Shown: piece by piece, positions 28,624 to 36,418 of the stretch
How positions within the stretch are numbered: the first letter of the stretch is position 1
Layout of the letters: each line of letters opens with the position of its first letter
Source: Eisenibacter elegans DSM 3317
GTDB lineage: Bacteria > Bacteroidota > Bacteroidia > Cytophagales > Microscillaceae
Length of the DNA: 64,000 nt
Assembly: GCF_000430505.1 (NCBI RefSeq)
Contig: NZ_AUMD01000012.1
Span: forward strand, 62,001 to 126,000
Direction of reading: 5' to 3'
Made by a program: the position numbers and the translations under genes
Notes under the pieces: model-generated
The model's database searches: none
Told to the model about the DNA's origin: nothing
Seen by the model: the letters and a program-made list of their open reading frames with translations, nothing else

Positions 28624-29904
28624 TTATGAGTCTGGTTTATTTTTTAGCAAGGCTGTCCCGATGCTACAACGTAGGCATTGTTTTGGGGCGCAAAAACCTT
28701 CATACAGGCCCAACAGGGCTTGTGAGTCGTGGGCGTTTTTGGCTTCCCAGCCTAGGTCATACCACATCCGCAGGCGGTGATTGTCTTCGGGTGGCAGGCT
28801 TTCGAGCAAGTCTACGGCTTTCTCGGCATAGTCAGGATTGGCCTGCAACTGGGCATACCACATCAACAAGGGGGCAGCGGCATTGATGACAATCTGTTGG
28901 GCTGTACTCTTGCCTAACTTGCCCGAGGGGCGCTCCTGTTTTTTGGCAAACTGATAGTGTCTTTGCCAGTACTCAGAAGGTTTTATTTGTAAGTACTGAA
29001 GGAGTGCTTTGGCTGGCATTCGCAAAAAAGTACTGAACCAGTGCGGCTCTTGATGGATAAGTGCTGCTAGTTGGGCGACACGTAAAGGCGGAAAGCTCCC
29101 CGGGCGCAAACGGCTATATTGCCACATCTCAGTGGGGAGTTGCTGCGGCGCAAGGTCATATTTATGTGCTAAAAAGCGGTATTCTTCTACCAATTGTTGG
29201 CTGTAGCTATCCGTTGGTTCTTGGGGCAATAGTCCGGCTACGCCCATCAATATCGCCTCTAAAGCAAGCAGTTGGTCACGGTGTTTGTGGAGTATTTTGA
29301 GCGGAACCTGCCGGCTGAGGGCTTCGAATGGCTCTGCATTGACCTTGGCTCCCAAAGCCCTAGCCAATGCCTGATAGGCGCTTTGTTCCCAGTCTTGGTT
29401 GGTTTGATATTGGGCGATGCGTTGGGCTTTGAGCTCCATCCGTTGTACTAGCGCTCTGTCTAGGGTCATTGTACGTATGAGTGGCGCTACTTTGGGGAGT
29501 TGTGTGGCACAGGGGATGGGCGCTTGGCTTTGCATCAGCCCCTGATATTGTTGAAGGAGGTTCAGGTCTACCAATCCTTCTAGCGCTAGGGTGGGCATAG
29601 GGCTACCGTCGGGGCGCAGACAGGGAGCGTCATTTTGCCATACTACGTGTAAAATTACATTGTTGTACTGTAGATTTTGGCTGTGTTGGTGTCGCTGCCA
29701 GTCTGAAGAACGCAGGTGTATCTCGACACTCCCAACCCAGAGTACTGTCCCTATGGTCATTTTAGCCATCTGAAAATCAGCACCTTCATTCAGGTTGGTA
29801 ATTCCTCGATGGTGGATGTGTAGTGGCTCCCCTGAGCTAGTAACCAAGTGGTTTGTATCAAAGGCTTGGTATTGCCATACGAAGTGTAAAAAGTCTTCGC
29901 GCAT
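28624..29904 (-). CDS. DUF2851 family protein
   Basis: A 426-residue soluble protein beginning MREDFLHFVWQYQAFDTNHL, the hallmark start of DUF2851. It continues with HHRGITNLNEGADFQMAKM, VGSVEIHLRSSDWQRH and VILHVVWQND, also typical, and ends with a small-Cys block CAPKQCLRCSIG. The family is widespread in Bacteroidota and has no known activity; the conserved HLxxSDW and HVV strands could suggest a nuclease-like fold, but I cannot support it. It is monocistronic in a region with a CTTAG hairpin upstream. Confidence 0.85.
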   Translation of the reverse strand: MREDFLHFVWQYQAFDTNHLVTSSGEPLHIHHRGITNLNEGADFQMAKMTIGTVLWVGSVEIHLRSSDWQRHQHSQNLQYNNVILHVVWQNDAPCLRPDGSPMPTLALEGLVDLNLLQQYQGLMQSQAPIPCATQLPKVAPLIRTMTLDRALVQRMELKAQRIAQYQTNQDWEQSAYQALARALGAKVNAEPFEALSRQVPLKILHKHRDQLLALEAILMGVAGLLPQEPTDSYSQQLVEEYRFLAHKYDLAPQQLPTEMWQYSRLRPGSFPPLRVAQLAALIHQEPHWFSTFLRMPAKALLQYLQIKPSEYWQRHYQFAKKQERPSGKLGKSTAQQIVINAAAPLLMWYAQLQANPDYAEKAVDLLESLPPEDNHRLRMWYDLGWEAKNAHDSQALLGLYEGFCAPKQCLRCSIGTALLKNKPDS

Positions 29905-30003
29905 AGTGGTTTTGTTTTGCGGAAAATAGCATATTTTTATTAGCTATACAACAAACCACTGATTTTTGAATAAATATTTTTGGCTTTTCTACCAATTTGG
30001 CAC

Positions 30004-30045
30004 AAGTCCTTAGCAATAGGGTTGCACCCCCCTCACTAAGGACTT
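30004..30045. repeat. CTTAG-type hairpin, copy 3
   Basis: AAGTCCTTAG and CTAAGGACTT form a perfect 10-bp stem around CAATAGGGTTGCACCCCCCT. It lies between the 3' end of the gene at 30105 and the start of the DUF2851 gene and may act as a terminator; on the - strand no long T-run follows. Confidence 0.65.
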
Positions 30046-30104
30046 GAATGGTTTCAGCGATTAAGCACCCGGGGGGTATTAAGGGTATTTTCTGTTTTGG
30101 TGTA

Positions 30105-30593
30105 TTAATAGCGCTGAATGCTGTCGAGCAGTGTTTGTGCGGCTTCTTGGGCATTGGTACGGTGTACCACCATCGCAAAAAACTTGGTACTCCCCGTGGG
30201 TGCGTGCATAAACAAGCAGAGAGCGGGATATCCGTCTACAGTAGCGGTAGCCATGAGACCAGTAAATCCGGCCTGCTCGTGCTCGGCGATTTCCCTGATT
30301 TGCACCTCGTCGCTGTTGGCCATTTCTTGTAGCAGTGCCAAGAGAGCAGCTTCTCGGTCTTGGCTGCTGCGTTTTTTGTTGGTAACAGCGTTGAGGCTAA
30401 AGGTGATGATGCCTGAGTTGCGGGTATTGCCTACAAAGAAATCATCGGTTTGCTTGTCAATCACAAAATCATCCGGCGTTTCGAAGCGTAGTTGGTGCTT
30501 GGCCATTTGATATTGTTTTTGAGCTTGTACTGGTTGGGTGTATAGCAAAACACCAAGTACCAAGGGGAGCAAGTGTTTGATTAGTGGTTTCAT
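30105..30593 (-). CDS. Small exported protein of unknown function
   Basis: A 162-residue protein with a signal peptide (MKPLIKHLLPLVLGVLLYT, cleavage near VQAQ). The mature part has strands and helices: KHQLRFETPDDFVIDK, SGIITFSLNAVTN, VDGYPALCLFMHAPTGS and a C-terminal helix AQEAAQTLLDSIQRY. The layout (LRFETPDDF.., ..QTLLDSIQ) loosely resembles the PsbP/DUF1795-type fold, but I do not assign it. It follows the SPFH gene by 12 bases and is the last gene of the accC-TPR-SPFH transcript. Confidence 0.65.
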   Translation of the reverse strand: MKPLIKHLLPLVLGVLLYTQPVQAQKQYQMAKHQLRFETPDDFVIDKQTDDFFVGNTRNSGIITFSLNAVTNKKRSSQDREAALLALLQEMANSDEVQIREIAEHEQAGFTGLMATATVDGYPALCLFMHAPTGSTKFFAMVVHRTNAQEAAQTLLDSIQRY

Positions 30594-30605
30594 GCAATGT
30601 GGGTT

Positions 30606-31469
30606 TTATTGTCCCTTGAAAAACACCGCACCTCCGGTGCCTGTTCCCACATATTGCGGATTTTTGCCATCCCATTTTTTTACTTTCTCATACTCAATGA
30701 GGTTCGGGGAGATAGACTCAGCCACGACACGGTTGGCGTTGGCTTCGGCCTCGGCACGAATACGGATAGATTCGGCAGCGCCCTTGGCTTGTTCGATAGA
30801 TTTTTGAGCCTCGGCGCGCTCTTGGGCTACTTCTTGTTCTTTTTTGAGGGCAATTTGGCGAGCGTTGATTTTTGCGTCAATATTGGCCATCACACTCTTA
30901 GGAAGGCGCAGCTCATTGAGCAATACGACCTGCTCTACAATAAAGCCTTCTCTGCCCAAGCGGTTAGAGATTTGCTTCTCGGCTTCTTCCATAAACTTGT
31001 TCTTGTTTTCGTAGAGTTGCTCGGCGGTGTAGCGCCCCGAAACCTCGTTGTAGGCATCGCGCAGGAAGTTGCGCATGATGGTGCGGTCTAGCTCGTGGAG
31101 AGGCTTACGGTATTTGACAAAAATCTTGGATACTTGCCCGGGGTCTACCCGATAGTTGAGCGATATATCAAAAGCGACACTGAGTCCGTCTTTGGTCGTT
31201 ACTCTAAACCCTTCTTGTGAAGTGCTGCCTTCGTTGCGCCCGTCGGTAAATACGACGTTTTGCACAAAGGTAGGGAACTCATAGATGCGGGTGGTCATGG
31301 GGTTGTACCATACAAATCCTGTAACCTCAGCTACGTCTTGTACCCCACGCTTAGAGCCATAGAGGTTTACGACCAGGCCTACATGTCCGGCATCGATGCG
31401 GGCACAAGAGGCCAATAGGGGGAGTAGGAGTGCGAACGCAGCCAAGCGCTTTAGTTGTATTGATTTCAT
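30606..31469 (-). CDS. SPFH/band-7 (prohibitin-like) lipoprotein
   Basis: A 287-residue protein. The N-terminus MKSIQLKRLAAFALLLPLLASC has a lipobox LLASC, so it may be a lipoprotein rather than a membrane-spanning stomatin. The band-7 domain (IDAGHVGLVVNLYGSKRG, ..VDPGQVSKIFVKYRKPL) covers about 25-185, and the C-terminal third is a long coiled coil rich in Ala, Glu, Gln (EVAQERAEAQKSIEQAKGAA). These proteins form ring or lattice scaffolds in membranes. It sits between a TPR gene and a small exported gene. Confidence 0.85.
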   Translation of the reverse strand: MKSIQLKRLAAFALLLPLLASCARIDAGHVGLVVNLYGSKRGVQDVAEVTGFVWYNPMTTRIYEFPTFVQNVVFTDGRNEGSTSQEGFRVTTKDGLSVAFDISLNYRVDPGQVSKIFVKYRKPLHELDRTIMRNFLRDAYNEVSGRYTAEQLYENKNKFMEEAEKQISNRLGREGFIVEQVVLLNELRLPKSVMANIDAKINARQIALKKEQEVAQERAEAQKSIEQAKGAAESIRIRAEAEANANRVVAESISPNLIEYEKVKKWDGKNPQYVGTGTGGAVFFKGQ

Positions 31470-31507
31470 AGGTTTGTGAGTTTGTGTTAAACGGTGAGAG
31501 TGTGTTG

Positions 31508-31543
31508 GGCCAAATGGGTGGGGAAGTTACCCACCATTTGGCC
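31508..31543. other. Strong hairpin between TPR and SPFH genes
   Basis: GGCCAAATGGGTGGG pairs with CCCACCATTTGGCC with one bulged G, loop GAAGTTA. No T-run follows on either strand. Position inside a likely operon suggests mRNA processing or partial termination. Confidence 0.5.
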
Positions 31544-31556
31544 GATATAGAAGGGA

Positions 31557-32060
31557 CTAATCCAGGGCTTGTTTGTTATTGCAGCGCTCGATTGAAGCGC
31601 GGTAGGTGTCTATATCCTCATTAGCGATGGAGTAGCGGATAGCGTTTTTGTAAGCTTCAACAGCCTCATCATAGTTGAGTTGCATTTCGTACATAATGCC
31701 AAATTCATTCCAAATCTTGCCACGGTTGATACCGGGTACTTCGAGAGAGGCATGTAGCAGCTCTTGGAGGTCGTTCCAACGCTCAAGGGTAGAGAGCAAC
31801 ACGGCGTAGTTGAGGTATACGGCAGTATACTCAGGAGCATAGCGGCGTGCTAGGCGGTAGCATTCTTCGGCCTTGTGGTAGTTTTTGTATTTGGTTTCGT
31901 ACATCCAGCCAAGGTGATTGTAAGCCTTGCCATAGCGGGCATCTTGCTCGATGATGTAAGTGAGGGTATCAAAAGCTTGGCTGATGTTCCCATCTTTGAT
32001 TTCTTGGTCGGCTTGGTAAAAAAGTTTGTCCAATTCAATGCCGTGGTCTCCTGTGTGCAT
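31557..32060 (-). CDS. Small TPR protein
   Basis: A 167-residue soluble protein made of about four tetratricopeptide repeats (DTLTYIIEQDARYGKAYNHL, ..WMYETKYKNYHKAEECYRLA, ..LNYAVLLSTLERWNDLQELL, ..FGIMYEMQLNYDEAVEAYKN). No signal peptide. TPRs mediate protein contacts; the partner is unknown. It begins 18 bases after the accC stop and should be co-transcribed. Confidence 0.8.
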   Translation of the reverse strand: MHTGDHGIELDKLFYQADQEIKDGNISQAFDTLTYIIEQDARYGKAYNHLGWMYETKYKNYHKAEECYRLARRYAPEYTAVYLNYAVLLSTLERWNDLQELLHASLEVPGINRGKIWNEFGIMYEMQLNYDEAVEAYKNAIRYSIANEDIDTYRASIERCNNKQALD

Positions 32061-32078
32061 AAAGTCAGGGGGTAATTT

Positions 32079-33581
32079 TTAAGCTAATCTGTTTTTGCGC
32101 CAAGGGCTGATGGCTTGGGGGGCGCTCGCACCATTGGCTGCAGGTTGTGCAGCGGGGCTTTGCTGGCTGTGAACCCACCCGGCGAGCGCAGCGGCCACGG
32201 TCTTATCGTCTTCGGTGGAGGCTTGTGCCAAGACTTCAGGGCGGTAATGTTGGGCTACAAAATGAGTATCGAAAGAGCCATCAACAAAAGCCTCGTGCTC
32301 TAATACGAAACGGCAAAACGGCAGGGTAGTTTCAATTCCGACGATTTGATAGGTATCAATGGCCTGTTTCATCCGTTCGATGGCCTCTTGGCGGTCTTTG
32401 CCGTGGGTGATGAGTTTGGCAATCATGGGGTCATAATAGATGGGGATGTCCATTCCTTGCTCAAAGCCATCGTCTACCCGAATGCCCAAGCCCTGAGGGC
32501 GTTGGTATACACGGAGCTTGCCAATATCGGGCAAGAAATTGTTCTTGGGGTCTTCGGCATACACCCGAACTTCGATGGCATGCCCCCGGATGCGTAGGTC
32601 TTCTTGTTGGAAGCTAAGTTTTTCGCCTTGGGCAATGCGGATTTGCTCCTTGACAAGGTCGATGCCTGTAATCATCTCAGTAACAGGGTGTTCTACTTGC
32701 AGGCGGGTGTTCATTTCCAAGAAATAAAAATTGCGCTGCTCGTCTACGATAAACTCCACCGTGCCTGCTCCATAATACTGGCAGGCTTGGGCTACCTTTA
32801 CGGCGGCCTCGCCCATAGCGCGGCGCATCTCCGGCGATACAATGGCCGAAGGGGCTTCTTCGACTACTTTTTGGTGGCGACGCTGTACCGAACACTCACG
32901 CTCAAAGAGATAAGCCACATTGCCGTGTTGGTCGCCGAGTATTTGTATTTCGATATGTTTGGGTGAGCCAATATATTTTTCAACAAACACTGCTCCGTCG
33001 CCAAAGGCAGAAGTAGCCTCACTTACGGCGCGTTGCATTTGCTCTTCGAAGTCAGCCTCTTGCTCCACTACCCGCATTCCTTTGCCCCCGCCGCCGGCGC
33101 TGGCCTTGATGAGCACCGGATAGCCAATTTGGTTGGCTACAGCCTTGGCTTCGGCTATTTCTTGGATAGCACCAGGCGTACCGGGTACCAACGGAATATC
33201 ATATTGGCCCACTGCTTCTTTGGCGGCCAGCTTGCTCCCCATTACAGCGATAGCCTCTGCCGAAGGCCCTACAAAAATCAACCCTGCTGCACGGACAGCC
33301 TTGGCAAATTCGGCATTCTCAGACAAGAACCCGTAGCCCGGGTGGATGGCATCGGCGCCGGTTTGTTGAGCCGCTGCAATGATTTTCTCACCTCGTAGGT
33401 AAGAGGCCGAAGAGGCAGCTTCGCCAATACAGACGGCCTCATCGGCATAACGAACGTGTAAAGACTGACGGTCGGCTTCGCTAAATACAGCTACAGTAGC
33501 GATGCCCATTTCGCGGGCGGAGCGCATCACGCGCAAGGCTATCTCGCCACGGTTGGCGACCAAAAGTTTGCGTATTTTCAT
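32079..33581 (-). CDS. accC: Biotin carboxylase subunit of acetyl-CoA carboxylase
   Basis: A 500-residue enzyme that carboxylates biotin on the carrier protein using ATP and bicarbonate, starting fatty acid synthesis. Signatures are KLLVANRGEIALRVMRSARE, the ATP-grasp loop KASAGGGGKGMRVV (about 158-171), FLEMNTRLQVEHPVTE (about 285-300) and RGHAIEVRVYAEDP. The catalytic core ends near 447; a further 50 residues (Ala/Gln/Pro-rich linker, then ISPWRKNRLA) are longer than in E. coli AccC. No biotin carrier gene (accB) is adjacent. It heads the operon with the TPR and SPFH genes. Confidence 0.92.
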   Translation of the reverse strand: MKIRKLLVANRGEIALRVMRSAREMGIATVAVFSEADRQSLHVRYADEAVCIGEAASSASYLRGEKIIAAAQQTGADAIHPGYGFLSENAEFAKAVRAAGLIFVGPSAEAIAVMGSKLAAKEAVGQYDIPLVPGTPGAIQEIAEAKAVANQIGYPVLIKASAGGGGKGMRVVEQEADFEEQMQRAVSEATSAFGDGAVFVEKYIGSPKHIEIQILGDQHGNVAYLFERECSVQRRHQKVVEEAPSAIVSPEMRRAMGEAAVKVAQACQYYGAGTVEFIVDEQRNFYFLEMNTRLQVEHPVTEMITGIDLVKEQIRIAQGEKLSFQQEDLRIRGHAIEVRVYAEDPKNNFLPDIGKLRVYQRPQGLGIRVDDGFEQGMDIPIYYDPMIAKLITHGKDRQEAIERMKQAIDTYQIVGIETTLPFCRFVLEHEAFVDGSFDTHFVAQHYRPEVLAQASTEDDKTVAAALAGWVHSQQSPAAQPAANGASAPQAISPWRKNRLA

Positions 33582-33625
33582 TAATAATTAAAATGTGTCA
33601 AGTCAATGAGTACTAGTCTGTTGTT

Positions 33626-33655
33626 CAAATTTACCAAATATTTCAACATTCGCAA
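33626..33655 (-). promoter_or_regulatory. Promoter of the accC operon
   Basis: On the - strand TTG (33655-33653), a 19-base spacer and TAAATTTG (33633-33626) match the -33/-7 pattern; the -7 box ends 45 bases before the accC ATG. Confidence 0.6.
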
Positions 33656-33782
33656 GCACTGAGCCTGGCGATAAGCCGAATATACGTCCTTAGGAGCAAT
33701 ATGTACCCCAATGCAACAAAGCTTCCTGAGAAAGAGTATATCAAAAGCAAAAACATATCTACTCACTTGACTGCAAGTACCT

Positions 33783-34973
33783 ATGACAAGATTGTTGACG
33801 ATGGCCGGGAAGTGGCTGCTTTGTGTGCTCAGCCTCAGCCTTTGGGAGCTACAAGCCCAAGACCGATGGGAGGCCTGGCACTACTACATCAATCCCAAGG
33901 GTGAGCAAGCCCTGAAAGTCAGTGCCAAATCTATCAATGCCTTTAGCGATGGGGTGGCCTGGATAGAAAAAGCGCATTTCGACGGGAGCAAATCTTTCTG
34001 GAACTATGCGCTCATAGATACCAAGGGGCAGCTGATTTTACCCCCACACTACGACCGCACCTACCCTTTCAAAGAAGGGGTTGCTGTGGTGCGCAAACGG
34101 GGGGAGAGTAAATTTATCCTCATCGACAAAGAGGGCAAACAAGTCTGTAGCCAACAATTTGACAGCCCACCACTGATTACAGAGGGGATGATTCGGTTTG
34201 AGGAAAACAAGCGCTATGGATATCTAAACCTCAAGGGTGAGGTAGTTGTGCCGGCCAAATATGTAGATACCGGGGGCTTTAAAGAAGGTTATTGCTGCGT
34301 GGCTATTGAGCGTGATGCGCAGACTTGGCTATATGGCTTTATTGACAAGACAGGAAAGGAGGTGATACCTTGTGTGTATAACCAAGCGGGTACCTCCTCC
34401 TTTGAAGATGGGCTGGCTCGGATGCGTATGCCCAACGGGCTGACGGGCTTTATCAATGCCAAAAATGAGGTGGTCGTCCCGGGCAAGTATGCTACTGCCA
34501 GCACTTACCGCGAAGGATTTTATCCGGCTGCCTTTGGCCCTAACCATACACAGTGGGGCTTGGTCAACAAACAAAATCAGGTCGTTATCCCGGGGCGGTA
34601 TGATGATATGCAGCCGGTATACAATGGTATTGTGATGGTAGCGCTGAAGGGCAAGTATGGAGCCCTCAAAACAGACGGCTCGGTACACATTCCGCTGGAG
34701 TACGATGAGTATTATTACAAATTTCACGAAGATGGCCTGATTGTGGCCAAAAAAGGAGAACGCTCCTTCGTAATACTGGCTTCGGGCAAGGTCATCGGCC
34801 AAGATGGCATTACCCCGGGGGCAGTCAATCTTGAGGAAGAAGCAATGCCCTTTTATACAGCCGATAGGCGCTGGGGCTTGATGGATTTTGATGGCAATAT
34901 ACTTTTAGCACCGACTTATTGTTTTATTGGGCGCTTTTCGTCTGGCTTGGCTCCAGTCAAACTGTGCGAATAG
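33783..34973 (+). CDS. Exported WG-repeat protein
   Basis: A 396-residue protein with a signal peptide (MTRLLTMAGKWLLCVLSLSL, cleavage near LQAQ). The rest is at least seven WG-type repeats, about 40 residues each, with cores such as WIEKA..FWNYALIDTKGQLILPP, FILIDKEGKQV, YGYLNLKGEVVVPAKY, YGFIDKTGKEVIPCVY, GFINAKNEVVVPGKY, WGLVNKQNQVVIPGRY and WGLMDFDGNILLAPTY. These form a beta-propeller-like surface common in Bacteroidota; the ligand is unknown. No enzymatic domain is seen. It stands alone, divergent from accC. Confidence 0.85.
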   Translation: MTRLLTMAGKWLLCVLSLSLWELQAQDRWEAWHYYINPKGEQALKVSAKSINAFSDGVAWIEKAHFDGSKSFWNYALIDTKGQLILPPHYDRTYPFKEGVAVVRKRGESKFILIDKEGKQVCSQQFDSPPLITEGMIRFEENKRYGYLNLKGEVVVPAKYVDTGGFKEGYCCVAIERDAQTWLYGFIDKTGKEVIPCVYNQAGTSSFEDGLARMRMPNGLTGFINAKNEVVVPGKYATASTYREGFYPAAFGPNHTQWGLVNKQNQVVIPGRYDDMQPVYNGIVMVALKGKYGALKTDGSVHIPLEYDEYYYKFHEDGLIVAKKGERSFVILASGKVIGQDGITPGAVNLEEEAMPFYTADRRWGLMDFDGNILLAPTYCFIGRFSSGLAPVKLCE

Positions 34974-35018
34974 TAGTGTACCGAAGTACAAATACCAGAG
35001 TTTAGGTCTTTAGCGTTT

Positions 35019-35123
35019 TTGATACCAAGATTCACAAGAGTTGAGGATTTACAGGATTTGATTTTCTTGATTCTCAAGAATTTTCAGCATACACATTTCC
35101 CAAGCCAATTTTGATTGGGTTTA
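35019..35123 (-). repeat. Dispersed intergenic repeat, copy B (reference copy)
   Basis: The most complete copy, 105 bases, in reverse orientation. It runs from TTGATACCAAGATTCACAAG through GATTTTCTTGATTCTCAAG and CATACACATTTCCCAAGCC to AATTTTGATTGGGTTTA. The rc reads CCCAATCAAAATTGG...GAATCTTGGTATCA. It lies 45 bases after the WG-repeat stop. Confidence 0.8.
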
Positions 35124-35320
35124 AACAAGCGCTTAGACAGTAGCTAGTGTATTGAGGGGAGCTTGGGCGGATAGGTATTGGTCACCTAATAAAAAAAAGT
35201 ATACTCAAGAGAATAGCGCGCCAAGCAAGCCAAGCTTAATCGTAATGACTATTGATAAATACCGCTTGTTGTGTGAGTAGGGAATCAAAGCCTATGAGAC
35301 ATAGCACCAAGGGCAATAGA

Positions 35321-35357
35321 AAAAGGCTTCCCAAATTTTCAAGATTTGGAAAGCCTC
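35321..35357 (-). terminator. Terminator of plsY
   Basis: AGGCTT(C)CCAAAT pairs with ATTTGG(A)AAGCCT around TTTCAAG; on the - strand it ends in T4-5. It lies about 140 bases after the plsY stop, beyond repeat copy C. Confidence 0.65.
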
Positions 35358-35434
35358 AAACAAAGGGTAAATATCAGAAGTCTCAAGGGCTATGCTGAGT
35401 GGGCAAAGCGCCTTTTTGTGTGATGTTTTTGGGG

Positions 35435-35502
35435 ACTCAATCCACATCAGTTTGGGAAGTGTGTGAACTGAAAATCCGTAAATCCAGTGAATCTTGGAAT
35501 CA
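35435..35502 (+). repeat. Dispersed intergenic repeat, copy C
   Basis: Forward orientation and shortened: CTCAATCCACATCAG, TTTGGGAAGTGTGTGAACTG, AAAATCCGTAAATCC and AGTGAATCTTGGAATCA align with copy B's rc. Its right end covers the plsY stop codon region. Confidence 0.65.
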
Positions 35503-36165
35503 GCTACGGGAACGTTTTAGGCGGATGTTGACCTTGCTTTCTTCACCTTGGATAAGGCGGCCAATATTTTTTTGGTGTGTCAATACTACTACCAAAAACA
35601 TCAGAAAACCAAACACAATCAGCTCTGGGTCGTCGGGTTTGAAGCGCGGCATCAGCAACAACAACGGAAACGACAGGGTAGCCAAGATAGAGCCTAGAGA
35701 TACATATTTGGATAAGAGCAATACCAATACAAATATCCCCACACACATCAACGTGATTTGAGGGTTTACAGCCAGCATCATCCCTAGGAGTGTGGCTACG
35801 CCTTTGCCTCCTTTAAATCCGATATATACTGGGAAAATATGCCCCACGATGGCTAAAGCTCCAAATAGTAGTTTGTAGAAAATTGTCTTATAGAGGATAA
35901 ACTCATCGTAAGACACTACTTCATAAATCACCAAAAGCGTGGCTAGTGAGGTGGCTGCCCAGCCTTTGAGCATATCAATAGCCATAACGATAGAGCCGGC
36001 TTTGGCTCCGAGTACACGAAAAGTATTGGTTGCGCCTGAGTTACCGCTACCGTATTGGCGCACATCTACTCCATAATAACGCTTGCCAAACCATACCGCT
36101 GTGGGAATAGAACCCAAGAGATAAGCAGTAACACAAGCCAATAAAATCCAAAGCAAATCGAACAT
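35500..36165 (-). CDS. plsY: Glycerol-3-phosphate acyltransferase PlsY
   Basis: A 221-residue inner-membrane enzyme making lysophosphatidic acid from acyl phosphate. Conserved loops are GSIPTAVWFGKRYYGVD (about 18-34), YGSGNSGATNTFRVLG (about 38-53) and GFKGGKGVATLLG (near 118-130), with five or more hydrophobic helices between. Length is normal. Its C-terminus ends inside repeat copy C. A promoter lies about 110 bases upstream. Confidence 0.93.
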   Translation of the reverse strand: MFDLLWILLACVTAYLLGSIPTAVWFGKRYYGVDVRQYGSGNSGATNTFRVLGAKAGSIVMAIDMLKGWAATSLATLLVIYEVVSYDEFILYKTIFYKLLFGALAIVGHIFPVYIGFKGGKGVATLLGMMLAVNPQITLMCVGIFVLVLLLSKYVSLGSILATLSFPLLLLMPRFKPDDPELIVFGFLMFLVVVLTHQKNIGRLIQGEESKVNIRLKRSRS

Positions 36166-36275
36166 ATATAATCAAAATTAGGTGTTAAAGTAAGCAAGGG
36201 TAGGGCTGATACATTGTGCCCTGCTTGGCTAGAGGCTGGCATTTATTGAGGAGCATCGTAACAACACACTTATCA

Positions 36276-36306
36276 CAAAGATACAAAATATCTTTCGCAA
36301 AACCAA
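36276..36306 (-). promoter_or_regulatory. Promoter of plsY
   Basis: On the - strand TTG, a 20-base spacer and TATCTTTG (rc of 36276-36283) match the -33/-7 pattern; the -7 box ends about 110 bases before the plsY ATG. Confidence 0.55.
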
Positions 36307-36360
36307 CTGATAACAACTGTCCACCGAGGAAAAGTTCCAAGATGCAAGAAGACCAAGCAC

Positions 36361-36395
36361 AAAAAAGGAGATGACACACATATCATCTCCTTTTC
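36361..36395 (-). terminator. Terminator of the PD40-OmpA gene
   Basis: AAAAGGAGATGA and TCATCTCCTTTT form a long stem with loop CACACATA; on the - strand T6 follows. It lies 24 bases after the stop at 36419. Confidence 0.85.
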
Positions 36396-36418
36396 GCTTG
36401 AGCATCAGGCGATAGTTG

